Notes under the pieces: generated by a model
Databases searched by the model: none
Told to the model about the DNA's origin: nothing
Seen by the model: only the letters and a program-made list of their open reading frames with translations
Program-made: the position numbers and the translations under genes
NCBI GenBank assembly: GCA_021799485.1
Contig: JAJZAK010000005.1
Span: forward strand, 29,804 to 93,803
From: a bacterium
GTDB taxonomy: Bacteria > Elusimicrobiota > Elusimicrobia > UBA1565 > UBA9628
Direction: 5' to 3'
DNA: 64,000 bases
Shown: one piece after another, positions 42,227 to 50,781 of the stretch
Numbering within the stretch: the stretch's first letter is position 1
How the letters are laid out: each line of letters starts with the position of its first letter

Positions 42227-43598
42227 GCTGGAAAGTCCACGTGCCGTAGGTGCATTGAGAGCCCATCCAGCCATTGTGGACGACATAGACCCCGGGAAAT
42301 TCCTTGGGAGCCGTCCAGTAGTTAATGGATTCCCCATTGAGGCAGTCTTTCTGGGGGTTGCAGGTCTCAAATTGCTGGACTTGCCCGACCAAGGTCGCAT
42401 CGGGCAATCCTTCGATCGTCACGTTGGTGACGAGTTGAAGCGATAGCTTTCGCCCGTTGAGCACGGCCGACGCGCTGTTGGGGGATTGGCACGCTCCGCC
42501 GGTCTGGCTTTTTTGGGGAAAGGTCCACGTGCCGTAGCTGCATTGCGGACCCATCCAGCCATTGTGAACGACGTAAACGCCCGGGAATTCCTTGGGGGCC
42601 GTCCAATAATTAATGGACTCGCCATCCAGACAGTCTTTTTGGGGGTCGCTGGTTTCAAAGTGCTGGACTTGGCCGATCAAGGTCGCGTCCGCGAGGCCTT
42701 CGATCGTAACGTTGCAGACCCCGTTCAACGCGATGTCTTTGCCATTGTAATAGGCTTTTGCGTTTTGGGAAGGATCGCTGCAGGTCACTTCGTTGCAGAG
42801 GTCGATGTCCCTCTTATCGCCTTGGATCGTGGCAAGCGGCAGGCAGACCTGCCGGGCCGTCTGCCAAGCATTATACTGGACCTGGCAATTCCCCGAGCCT
42901 GATGCTTGGCAGCTGTTATAGTAATTGTGACGAACGGCGACCTCATGTTCTAGGGGAGCCAGGGACTGGGAACAGAGAGCTGATTGCGGACTGCTTTGAC
43001 GGCTTGAGGAGGCGCCTTGGTTGTTGGCAAGGCAGCCTAGGTAAAGATAAGCATCCTGCTCGACTTGGACGAGATTTTGGCCGACTTGGCCATTGCTGAT
43101 TGAGGCGATAGGAGTGCAAGCTTTCTCGGCCAGCTCGCCGGCAAGGCCATTTCTCGGAGCCGTCTTAAGGTTGCTAAGTTGGTGGGCGCAGGTCCCGGGC
43201 ATCGGCCAATGGCTTTTGCAGTCCATGAACCATTCGGCCGCTTGCACGGCGTCCTCGCGGTTGTTTTGGTTCTTTCCTCTTTGATTTTGAAAGTCGCCGG
43301 AGTTTAGATTGGCATTATACGTGCCAAGATTCATCGTGCCGTCTTGGTTTGCTGCTTTGGGGGCGACGGAACCGGAGTTGGAACCGGGGCTGTTGTATTC
43401 AATGTCAGAGCCGCCTCCTGAAGATGATGCCGAGCCGGACGTTGATCCAGAGCCCGTCGAGGGGAGGGGATGGTAGACCGGCGCCGTGCAATCCACGCCT
43501 TCGGGGCATGCTATCATGGCGAGAGAACTCCGCGAGGAGAGGGCCATGGCGAAAGCCGCGACAAAGGCCGACCAGGAGAACTTATTCATGGGGATCAC
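42213..43598 (-). CDS. Secreted Cys/Ser/Asn-rich protein with tandem ~96-residue C-terminal repeats
   Basis: A 461-residue exported protein with a signal peptide ending near ALSSRSSLA. The start is GTG 43598 or ATG 43589; AGGAGG lies three bases before the GTG. A Ser/Gly-rich linker (about 45-90) is followed by a Cys-containing helical region (about 115-270). Two nearly identical units end the protein, each with NVTIEGL, DATLxGQVQ, GESINYWTAPKEFPGVYVVH and NGWMG.QC.YGTWTF. They look like small disulfide-containing beta domains. Amino-acid use (Asn, Gln, Ser) differs from the neighbours. I recognise no family; surface adhesion or binding is a guess. Confidence 0.75.
   Translation of the reverse strand: MIPMNKFSWSAFVAAFAMALSSRSSLAMIACPEGVDCTAPVYHPLPSTGSGSTSGSASSSGGGSDIEYNSPGSNSGSVAPKAANQDGTMNLGTYNANLNSGDFQNQRGKNQNNREDAVQAAEWFMDCKSHWPMPGTCAHQLSNLKTAPRNGLAGELAEKACTPIASISNGQVGQNLVQVEQDAYLYLGCLANNQGASSSRQSSPQSALCSQSLAPLEHEVAVRHNYYNSCQASGSGNCQVQYNAWQTARQVCLPLATIQGDKRDIDLCNEVTCSDPSQNAKAYYNGKDIALNGVCNVTIEGLADATLIGQVQHFETSDPQKDCLDGESINYWTAPKEFPGVYVVHNGWMGPQCSYGTWTFPQKSQTGGACQSPNSASAVLNGRKLSLQLVTNVTIEGLPDATLVGQVQQFETCNPQKDCLNGESINYWTAPKEFPGVYVVHNGWMGSQCTYGTWTFQLKSQ
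42232..42713 (-). repeat. Two-copy DNA repeat, period 288 bp, inside the secreted-protein gene
   Basis: Segments 42232-42425 and 42521-42713 are closely similar base by base, by eye above 80 percent, and offset by 288 bases. This gives the two C-terminal protein units. Most differences are at third codon positions, so the duplication is fairly recent but under protein-level selection. Confidence 0.8.
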
Positions 43599-43758
43599 GT
43601 TCCTCCTTTTCCTGCTTGCAACCGCTCATGAGCGGGGTTGTAGCTCATCAGAACGGTACTTTACAAGAAAATGTCGTTAAAAATTCGGTAACGGGCCATG
43701 CGGCGACAAAAAAAGAGTGGATCAAGGCGGGCCTAGCAAGGCATAATACATCGTTGCC

Positions 43759-44532
43759 ATGATCATGCGCCGTGGCGGGAGGCTTCCGCGATTCTTTTCC
43801 TTGGCCGCCGTCTTCATCCTGGAGGCGGGATGCATCGCCCCTTACAAGCCGCGGGCCACGTATCTTTTGCCGCCTGAAGACATGGACGCTTTCGGTCCCA
43901 TCCCCGGCGCCAAGGTGGTTCTCGGCGTCACTTTCTGCGGCAGCTCGGACAAGGTCGACCACTTCTTCCCGAGCCGCAACGGCCTGCTCGAGGAAGGCAT
44001 CCTTCCCGCTTTTGTAACCCTGCGGTCTTCCGACACGGCGGCATACAAAGTGTCCTACGATTCCTTTCGCATGGCGGTCGGCCGGCGAAACTACGTTCCG
44101 GTTTCTCCGAAGGACGCTTTCGACGTCGCCTGGCAGGCCAAGGAACCCTTCATCGAGACCAAGAAAATCCTCTACTACTCGGCCCTGACGATCTTCACCA
44201 TCGTTACGGCGGGATTGGGATCGGTGATTTGGGTGTTGCCGTCGCCGTTCCAGCAGCCCAATTCCAACTCTGATCCTTTCGGGCGGGATCTGGCGTATAA
44301 GGCTTTTCCAAGCAAGGCGATTCTCCGGCCGGGGCAATCTCTCGGCGGCATGCTCTATTTCCATATTCTCCAGAAGCCGGAAAAGATCCATGGCCAGTCA
44401 TCCCTGACGGCGACTCTGGCCAAGGAGAACCCCCCGTCCCAGAGTATCTCGGGGACGCTTGATTTCGAGTTCTCCGCGACGGTCCAAAAGGAGCGGGCCA
44501 TGGAGTGGATCAACGGTCTGCTCACTCCCTGA
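43759..44532 (+). CDS. Hypothetical lipoprotein with C-terminal membrane-associated region
   Basis: A 257-residue protein. The N-terminus is basic then hydrophobic, ending in ILEAGC with candidate lipid Cys25. The mature part begins IAPYKPRATYLLPPEDMDAF. One hydrophobic stretch in the middle (LTIFTIVTAGLGSVIWVLP, about 140-160) could re-enter the membrane. The C-terminal part is beta-like. No known domain is recognised. It is convergent with the ABC exporter operon, four bases apart, and divergent from the secreted repeat protein. Confidence 0.7.
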   Translation: MIMRRGGRLPRFFSLAAVFILEAGCIAPYKPRATYLLPPEDMDAFGPIPGAKVVLGVTFCGSSDKVDHFFPSRNGLLEEGILPAFVTLRSSDTAAYKVSYDSFRMAVGRRNYVPVSPKDAFDVAWQAKEPFIETKKILYYSALTIFTIVTAGLGSVIWVLPSPFQQPNSNSDPFGRDLAYKAFPSKAILRPGQSLGGMLYFHILQKPEKIHGQSSLTATLAKENPPSQSISGTLDFEFSATVQKERAMEWINGLLTP

Positions 44533-44536
44533 AGGG

Positions 44537-45652
44537 CTAACGCAGCGTCGTGCGAAAACGCGCGAAGCTCGCGGTGATGCTGAACGCCGCGATCCCCACG
44601 AGAGCGAGGACATGGCGATCGAGGAGGCCGATGGTCGATCCCTTGAGCATGATGTCTCGCAGGAGAATGAGGTAGTGCGAGAGGGGGTCGATCGCGGCGA
44701 AGACCTGGACGGAGGGTGGCATGTTTTCGATCGGGAAAATAATCCCCGCGAACATGATGGCCGGGAACATGAAGAGAAAGCTTCCCATGCTCGCCTGCTG
44801 CTGGTTGGCGCAGAAGGTGGAGGTCAGCAGGCCCGCGGCGACAATCGTCGAGACGAAGACGAGCGTCGCGAAAAAAAGATAGAGGAAGGAGCCGCGCAGA
44901 GGCACATGAAAGGCAAGCACGGAGACCGGAAGCATAAGCGGGAGGTCGGCCATGCCGATGACGACATAGGGGAGGGTCTTTCCAAAAATGAGTTCTGTTC
45001 TTGAAACAGGCGCCGCGATAAGCATCTCAAAAGTCCCCTGTTCTTTCTCGCGAACAACCCCCATCACGACCAGAAGGAAGGTGGTGATGACCATGATCAT
45101 GACCATGACGCCGGGCACCATGAAAGTCGCGGTGTCGAGCGAGGGGTTGAACAGAACGCGGACGTCGAATCGGATGGGCGGAGGGGGGGAAGCGGCGACC
45201 TTGAGGTCGCTGGCGACGGTGTCGGCCAGAATGGCCTTGAGATAGGCCTCGACCGACTCGGCCTGGACGACATTGGTCGCGTCGATAAGAAGCTGCAGCG
45301 GAGCGGTCTTGCGGCCCAACTCGTGGGTGAAGCCTTTGGGAGGGGCTACCAGCACCGCATCCGCCTTGTTCGCCCGTATCAGTTCGAAGGGGTGTTGGGC
45401 GATTCGGCCCGCTGCCTTGGCGGGAATGAACCAGCCGCCCATGATGGCCCGCTCGTAAACATCCCTTAAGACGTTGTCTTTCGCGTTGAAAAACGCCGCG
45501 AGCCGGATATTTTTAACCTCGGTCGAGATCGCGACGCCGAAGATCGTCATTTGGACGAGAGGCATCATGAGAAGGATGAAGCGCATGCGGCGATCCCGCA
45601 GGGCTTGGATGAATTCCTTTTTGATGAACCCTCGGAGAGTCGGATCGATCAT
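44537..45652 (-). CDS. ABC-2 type exporter permease (second of two)
   Basis: A 371-residue ABC2_membrane_3-type permease: one N-terminal helix (FILLMMPLVQMTIFGVAI), a large periplasmic domain, then five C-terminal helices with VREKEQGTFEMLIAAPV, the conserved cytoplasmic motif of YhhJ/YbhR-type permeases. It is the last gene of the tolC-hlyD-ATPase-ATPase-permease-permease operon and overlaps the other permease by four bases. Together they would export a drug or other small hydrophobic compound; the substrate is unknown. Confidence 0.92.
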   Translation of the reverse strand: MIDPTLRGFIKKEFIQALRDRRMRFILLMMPLVQMTIFGVAISTEVKNIRLAAFFNAKDNVLRDVYERAIMGGWFIPAKAAGRIAQHPFELIRANKADAVLVAPPKGFTHELGRKTAPLQLLIDATNVVQAESVEAYLKAILADTVASDLKVAASPPPPIRFDVRVLFNPSLDTATFMVPGVMVMIMVITTFLLVVMGVVREKEQGTFEMLIAAPVSRTELIFGKTLPYVVIGMADLPLMLPVSVLAFHVPLRGSFLYLFFATLVFVSTIVAAGLLTSTFCANQQQASMGSFLFMFPAIMFAGIIFPIENMPPSVQVFAAIDPLSHYLILLRDIMLKGSTIGLLDRHVLALVGIAAFSITASFARFRTTLR

Positions 45653-46761
45653 TCAAGCGTTCTTTTAAAGGCGCGGACCGCTAACGCCGTCATCACGGCG
45701 CAGGAGAGCCCCAAAGCGAGAAACGAGACGCCGAGCTGCGAGAAGTTGGAGCCCTCGAGAAAGGAAAACCGCGCGATCGTCATGAACCACCTCGCCGGAA
45801 GCAGCATCGTGAAATACCAGAAGAAGCGCGGCATGCTGGCGATCGGGAACACAAAGCCGGAAAGCAAGTTCGAGGGGACCATGCCTGAGATCATGGCGAC
45901 TTGCATCGCGACCGCTTGATTGCGCGTCGCGATGGAAATCAGCAGACCCTGGGCTTGGTAAGTCACCAGAAAAAGCGCGCATCCAAGCGCGAACACCCAC
46001 AAGTGCCCCGCAAAGGGGACGCCGAAGGCGAAGCGGGCTACGATATACACGAAGGCGATGGCGATGGCCCCCATGCCCGCGTAGGGGACGGCTTTCCCAA
46101 TGATAATCTCAATCGGATGTACCGGGGTCGAAAGGAGGAGTTCCATGGAGCCGTTTTCCCATTCGCGCGCCACCGTGAGCGCCGTCAAGAAGACCGCCAG
46201 GATGGCCATGATGACGACGATGAGGCCCGGGATTGTGAACCAGCGGCTGTTGAGCTCCGGATTAAAGAGGTAGCGCACCCTCAAATCATAGGGGAGATCG
46301 TTCGTCGCGCCGGCGAGCTTGCTGGAGGCTATGGCCTCGATCGTGTCGAGATACGATAGGACGGGCGTCACGGTCGAGTTATCGCATCCATCAAGGAGGA
46401 TTTGCGCTTGTCCCGATCTGCCGGCCAGAAGGTCTCGTTCGAAGGTCGGCGGGATGATGAGGGCCGCCTTGGCGTCTCCGCTTACGACGGCCGTCATGGC
46501 GGACGCCGGATTCGGCACGGAGCGGCCGCGGAAATAATTGGAGCTGACGAAGGTGTCGATGAGCCGGCGGGAGGCTTGGCTATGATCCGAGTCGCTGACG
46601 GCAAGAGAGACATCCTTGATGATGAAGTCGATCGCGACGCCGTAGATCACGACCATGATCAGCGGCAGGGCGAGCCCGACGGCCATGGTGAAGGGGTCCC
46701 TTCTGACGTGATACCATTCTTTGCGGGCGACGGCGCCGACGCGGATCCAGGAAAAGCTCAT
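45649..46761 (-). CDS. ABC-2 type exporter permease (first of two)
   Basis: A 370-residue permease paralogous to the next one. It has an N-terminal helix (MAVGLALPLIMVVIYGVAI), a periplasmic domain with the DGCDNSTVTPVLSYL segment, and the cytoplasmic VAREWENGSMELLLSTPV motif before helix 3. It overlaps the upstream ATPase and downstream permease genes by four bases each. The pair matches the YbhS/YbhR arrangement. Confidence 0.92.
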   Translation of the reverse strand: MSFSWIRVGAVARKEWYHVRRDPFTMAVGLALPLIMVVIYGVAIDFIIKDVSLAVSDSDHSQASRRLIDTFVSSNYFRGRSVPNPASAMTAVVSGDAKAALIIPPTFERDLLAGRSGQAQILLDGCDNSTVTPVLSYLDTIEAIASSKLAGATNDLPYDLRVRYLFNPELNSRWFTIPGLIVVIMAILAVFLTALTVAREWENGSMELLLSTPVHPIEIIIGKAVPYAGMGAIAIAFVYIVARFAFGVPFAGHLWVFALGCALFLVTYQAQGLLISIATRNQAVAMQVAMISGMVPSNLLSGFVFPIASMPRFFWYFTMLLPARWFMTIARFSFLEGSNFSQLGVSFLALGLSCAVMTALAVRAFKRTLE

Positions 46762-47756
46762 CGCCGGCCCTCGATCGCGCGGATGAAGACGTCCTCGAGA
46801 GATGGGGCGATGGGGCGGATGCTAAAAATCGTCCGGAGATCGGGGGCGCGTCGCGCCCAGACCTCGGCATTGGCCGCCGCCGCGTGAAATCGGTGGCCGT
46901 AGGGCTGGAAAAATGAAAAAGCCTCGTGCGTCTCGAAACTCTTGAGTTCCGAGAAAGAGAGCGGCTTAATCGGATCGAATTCAAAGACGGGCTCGGGAAA
47001 GATCAACTTCTTGAGGCCGGCGGGGCTGTCCTCGGCGATGAGACGTCCGTCCCGCATGAGGGCGATGCGGCCGCATTGCTCGGCCTCATCCATGTAATGC
47101 GTGGTGACAAAGACGGTCTTGCCGTTTTCGGCAAGCCGCCGGATCAGTTTCCAGAAGCGCAGGCGCCCCGCCGGAGTCACCCCGGCGGTCGGCTCATCCA
47201 AGAAAACGATCTCCGGGTCATGCAGCATGGCCGCCGCGAGCGAGACCTGCTGCTTGATTCCTCCGGAGAGTTCGCCCACCATATCGCCCAGGTTTTTTTT
47301 AAAGGAGATGAATTCAAGAAGCTCTTGGCGGCGGCGCCGGTAGACCGCGGGAGCCATCTTGTGGAGACTCGCGATAAAATCGAGATTTTCGCCGACGGTA
47401 AGGTCGTTGTACAGGGTGAATTTTTGCGACATGTAGCCGACCTTCGTTTTGATCGTCCGCTCCACCCGCTCATAGCCGCCGGCGGATATCCGCATTCCCC
47501 ACGGCGGGCGAGCGACGGCCTTCAACGGCGCCTCATCCTGCCTATAGCCGATCCCCGCCACGCGCACGTCGCCCGAGGTGGGGGGAAGCAATCCGCAGAG
47601 GACGCGAATGGTCGTGGTCTTCCCGGCGCCGTTGGCGCCCAGGAAGCCGTAGATTTCCCCGCGCCTCACGGCAAATGAAATATGGTCGACCGCGGTGAAG
47701 TCGCCGTAGCGGACGAGCAACTGCTTTGCCTCGACGACGACCTCGTCTTCCATCAC
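46758..47756 (-). CDS. ABC exporter ATPase (second of two)
   Basis: A 332-residue ATPase with Walker A GANGAGKTT, signature LSGGIKQQ, Walker B IVFLDEPTAG and the H-loop TTHYMDEAEQ. Two oddities stand out. About 25 extra residues (APLKAVARPPWGMRISAGGY and on) lie between Walker A and the Q-loop MSQ. The D-loop reads GVTPAGR where GVDP is usual. In YbhF-type exporters both ATPase domains are one polypeptide; here they are separate genes that overlap by four bases. The C-terminal 90 residues are the usual extension for ABC-2 drug exporters. Confidence 0.92.
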   Translation of the reverse strand: MMEDEVVVEAKQLLVRYGDFTAVDHISFAVRRGEIYGFLGANGAGKTTTIRVLCGLLPPTSGDVRVAGIGYRQDEAPLKAVARPPWGMRISAGGYERVERTIKTKVGYMSQKFTLYNDLTVGENLDFIASLHKMAPAVYRRRRQELLEFISFKKNLGDMVGELSGGIKQQVSLAAAMLHDPEIVFLDEPTAGVTPAGRLRFWKLIRRLAENGKTVFVTTHYMDEAEQCGRIALMRDGRLIAEDSPAGLKKLIFPEPVFEFDPIKPLSFSELKSFETHEAFSFFQPYGHRFHAAAANAEVWARRAPDLRTIFSIRPIAPSLEDVFIRAIEGRR

Positions 47757-48499
47757 TCTGACGCGCTTCCGGCGGCCCTTCGAAGGAAAAGCTCGTCGAA
47801 GCTCCGGGCTTTTTGGTCGTCAAGCAGCGCTCGCGGCTCGCCCGAGGCAATCACGGAGCCGGATTCGATCAGATGGACCTTGGAGCAGCGTTCGGCTTCG
47901 TCGAGATAGGCGGTCGTGACGAGGACAAGAATCCCTTGGTCGAGCAGGCGATAGAGGAGTTCCCAGAGCTCCCGCCGGCTTATGGGATCGACGCCGGTTG
48001 TCGGCTCGTCGAGGACGATAACCCTCGGGGATCGCAGAAGCGCGCACATGAGGCCAAGCTTCTTGTACATGCCGCCGGAAAGCTGCCCGGCGGGCCTGTC
48101 CACAAAGGGGGCGAGCCTGCTCACCGAGAGCAGCTCCGCGCGCTTTTCGGCGTAGGCCCGCGGCTGAATGCCGTAAAGATCGCGGAAGAAAGCCAGATGT
48201 TCCTCGATCGAAAGATCCGGATAGAGGCTTTGCGCCTGCGGCATATAAGCAATGTGCGGCCGCAGGACATCGAAGGAGGCGGGCCGGCCTCCTTCGAAAT
48301 ACAGGATGCGGCCCTGAGCCGGGCGCATGAGGCCCAATAGAATCCTTAAAAGCGTCGTTTTGCCTGAGCCCTCCGGACCGATGATGCCGTGCATGAGCCC
48401 GGGGTCGAAATCAAGGGTAATCCCATGGAGCGCCTCGAATCGACGGAATTCCTTGTGGACGTCGCGGACTTGGATGGAGATGGGTTCGCCTGCAGCCAT
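47753..48499 (-). CDS. ABC exporter ATPase (first of two)
   Basis: A 248-residue ATPase with Walker A GPEGSGKTT, Q-loop YMPQ, signature LSGGMYKK, Walker B VIVLDEPTTGVDP and the H-loop TTAYLDEAER, where the H position is Ala-Tyr rather than His. The Walker A Pro-Glu-Gly variant and missing H-loop His suggest a weaker or asymmetric site, with the partner ATPase carrying the normal His. It overlaps the second ATPase gene by four bases and follows the membrane-fusion protein by nine bases. Confidence 0.92.
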   Translation of the reverse strand: MAAGEPISIQVRDVHKEFRRFEALHGITLDFDPGLMHGIIGPEGSGKTTLLRILLGLMRPAQGRILYFEGGRPASFDVLRPHIAYMPQAQSLYPDLSIEEHLAFFRDLYGIQPRAYAEKRAELLSVSRLAPFVDRPAGQLSGGMYKKLGLMCALLRSPRVIVLDEPTTGVDPISRRELWELLYRLLDQGILVLVTTAYLDEAERCSKVHLIESGSVIASGEPRALLDDQKARSFDELFLRRAAGSASE

Positions 48500-48508
48500 G
48501 GGTCGGTC

Positions 48509-49243
48509 TCAACGCGGCAGGGCGACCTCGATGGTCATGCCGGGTTTGAGGATCTCCTGCTCATTGGAGCCGAGAAAACTCACTTTGACGCCGAAAATGA
48601 GGCGCTGGCGCTCCTCCCGGGTCTGAACATTCTTGGGCGTAAACTCCGCCTCGTCATTGATCTTCCAGATATGGCCAACGAACGGCTTCATCCCCAGCTC
48701 GGGGAGATAGCCGATGAGTTTTTCTCCTGGATAAAGCTTCGCCACAAGGGGCATGGGAACGTATATATAGGCCCAAATGTCCTTGATATTGGCGATGGTC
48801 AGGATTTTCGTCCCGATGTTGACCATTTCGCCCGGCTCGTGATACCGGTTGAGGGTCATGGCGTCGAGGGGGGCCCGGATCTCGCACCAACTGAGACGCA
48901 CGTCCGCGTCCTGCTTGCGGTTCGTCAACTGGTCCATCGTGTCGGGAGAGATGGTCCCGGCATTGAATAGCTTGAGGCCGCGCCGGTAGTTGATGGTCGC
49001 GAGGTCGTCCTCGACCTTGACGTCGTCGCAAACCAGGCGAATGACCACTTCGCCCCTTGTCACCCGGTCTCCTTCCTGGGGGACGACTTCCGCGATCGTC
49101 TCGGCGAGACGCGACGAAAGATCGATGTCGGTCGCATCCAGCGTGCCGGCATAAAGGAAGGGTCGGCGGAAGAAAGCCAGCTTGACGGCGAAACCGATCG
49201 CGGCGAGAGCCGCGAAGGCGACGGCAAGTTTTTTTTTGTTCAT
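48509..49243 (-). CDS. HlyD-family membrane-fusion protein of the ABC exporter
   Basis: A 244-residue periplasmic adaptor with an N-terminal membrane anchor (LAVAFAALAAIGFAVKLAF). The lipoyl-like half reads EGDRVTRGEVVIRL. The hairpin is very short (NYRRGLKLFNAGTISPDTMD) compared with drug-efflux adaptors. The second lipoyl half reads EIRAPLDAMTLNRYHEPGE, followed by a beta-barrel domain. It bridges the inner-membrane permeases and the TolC-type protein. Its start overlaps the tolC-like stop by four bases. The stunted hairpin may mean a different TolC contact. Confidence 0.88.
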   Translation of the reverse strand: MNKKKLAVAFAALAAIGFAVKLAFFRRPFLYAGTLDATDIDLSSRLAETIAEVVPQEGDRVTRGEVVIRLVCDDVKVEDDLATINYRRGLKLFNAGTISPDTMDQLTNRKQDADVRLSWCEIRAPLDAMTLNRYHEPGEMVNIGTKILTIANIKDIWAYIYVPMPLVAKLYPGEKLIGYLPELGMKPFVGHIWKINDEAEFTPKNVQTREERQRLIFGVKVSFLGSNEQEILKPGMTIEVALPR

Positions 49244-50604
49244 GGAGTATCCTTCGAGGCAGTCGGGACGGAGAGGCTGTCGAGCGTCGCGAGTTGGATG
49301 AGAATTTGAGTCTTGCGGCGGGCGGCGGTGACTTTCGATTCAACGGCGCTGAGGTTGGCGGTCTCGACGTCGAGGATCGTGGAACCCCCGCTTCGATAAG
49401 ACGAATAGCGCAGCTTGGCGATCTCGGCGGTTTCCTCCACCGACTGGAGGTCGACCGCCTCTTGATCGACCAGGGCGGCGTACTGATCGCGCGCCTTATG
49501 CCAGTCGCGAAGCAGTTCGTCGTAGGCTTCATCGCGTTGGCGCTCGGCCGCTTTCGCGAGCTCGCGCTGGACTTGGGCTAGCTTTTGGATGCGCCCGCCG
49601 TCGAACAGGGGGACGCTCGCGGAAAAAGCGGGCATATTTTGGTAGTACCATTGCACGAAGGGCACGAAGGGATAGGCGTAAGTCGAGTTGAAGCTGAAAT
49701 CGAGCCTGGGGTAAAGCCCGGCGATGAGGCTTTTGGCCTGGAGCCTCTGGGCGTCAGCCTGCTTCTGGTAGACGAGAAGCTGGGGATAGGAGTTGTCGAC
49801 GGCCGCCGTCGAGGCCGCCCGGAGGCTTGAGACGAGATCGTCGATCTCGTCCAAGGCCACGATGACGGAAGGAGTTCGGAGCCCCTGCGGCAAGGGCGAA
49901 CCGATGCGATCGTCGACGGGAGCCGAGACGTTGAGCGCTTGGTCCTGCCCTGTCTGCGCGAAGAGCGTCCTGAGGGCGGCCGCGACGTCCGCTTGGGCGC
50001 CCCGGAGATCGCGGTTTCGGTCGAGGACCTGCTCGCGCGCCGAGAGCCAGTCGATGCGGCTTGCCGAGCCCGCTCGATAGCGGCTGTCGATATCGCGGAA
50101 CTGGGCGCTCACGAGGCGCATCGAGTCCGAGAGAGAGCGCTCCGACTCGAGCGCCAAACGCACTTGGAAGTAATCGAGGCGGGTCATGAGAAGGACCTGC
50201 CGGCGGATGAGATTGACCTGCTCGTCCTGGGAATTAGCGAGGTCTCTTTGGCTTTTCCAGGCGTTTCGCAGCGCCCCGGCGTCGAAGAAATTGTAGGAGA
50301 GCGTGCCCCCGGCGGAGTATGTATCGTGCGAGCCGAACTGAAAGGTGGGCGCCGTCGGCAGAATGTGGAGCATGGGCACCTCGGTCTGATAGGCGTAATT
50401 TCCCTGGGCCGTCAATTTAGGCAGAAGCAGCGCGAACTGGGCGTCGACCTGCGCCTGGGCAGCGGCAAGATTGCTCTTCGCGGCCTTTAAAATCGGAGAA
50501 TGACCGAGGGATTCCGATTCGGCCTGCGCCAAGCTGATGGCGAGTTTTGGCGGCTGAGCAAGGGCGGGCGCGGACGCTAAAAGAAACGGGAAAAGAAACC
50601 TCAT
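49240..50604 (-). CDS. TolC-family outer-membrane efflux protein
   Basis: A 454-residue OMF protein with signal peptide MRFLFPFLLASAPALAQ and two OEP-type repeats of helices and strands. Examples are the SESLGHSPILKAAKSNLAAA start and the SASVPLFDGGRIQKLAQ segment typical of the second repeat. It forms the outer-membrane exit duct of the exporter encoded downstream. First gene of the operon; a TATAAT box lies about 125 bases upstream. Confidence 0.93.
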   Translation of the reverse strand: MRFLFPFLLASAPALAQPPKLAISLAQAESESLGHSPILKAAKSNLAAAQAQVDAQFALLLPKLTAQGNYAYQTEVPMLHILPTAPTFQFGSHDTYSAGGTLSYNFFDAGALRNAWKSQRDLANSQDEQVNLIRRQVLLMTRLDYFQVRLALESERSLSDSMRLVSAQFRDIDSRYRAGSASRIDWLSAREQVLDRNRDLRGAQADVAAALRTLFAQTGQDQALNVSAPVDDRIGSPLPQGLRTPSVIVALDEIDDLVSSLRAASTAAVDNSYPQLLVYQKQADAQRLQAKSLIAGLYPRLDFSFNSTYAYPFVPFVQWYYQNMPAFSASVPLFDGGRIQKLAQVQRELAKAAERQRDEAYDELLRDWHKARDQYAALVDQEAVDLQSVEETAEIAKLRYSSYRSGGSTILDVETANLSAVESKVTAARRKTQILIQLATLDSLSVPTASKDTP

Positions 50605-50727
50605 GCCGCCTTCCCGGGCGGGCGGGCGAGCCCCGCCATGGGCATGTCGGCCCGAGTCTCGATCATCGCGTTCGAAACCGAGGCAACGGGTGGCTCGGCA
50701 TAACCAGATGCCAATATAATCGCAACA

Positions 50728-50733
50728 TTATAG
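50728..50733 (-). promoter_or_regulatory. Candidate -10 box for the exporter operon
   Basis: A perfect TATAAT on the minus strand in the AT-rich gap between tgt and the tolC-like gene, preceded by GGC. A second TATAAT reads on the plus strand at 50715-50720 but has no gene to serve. No clear -35 box. Confidence 0.4.
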
Positions 50734-50781
50734 CCAAAACATGACGGCCAATTTCCGCGGTTGTCCCGGAGACGCAAGCCC

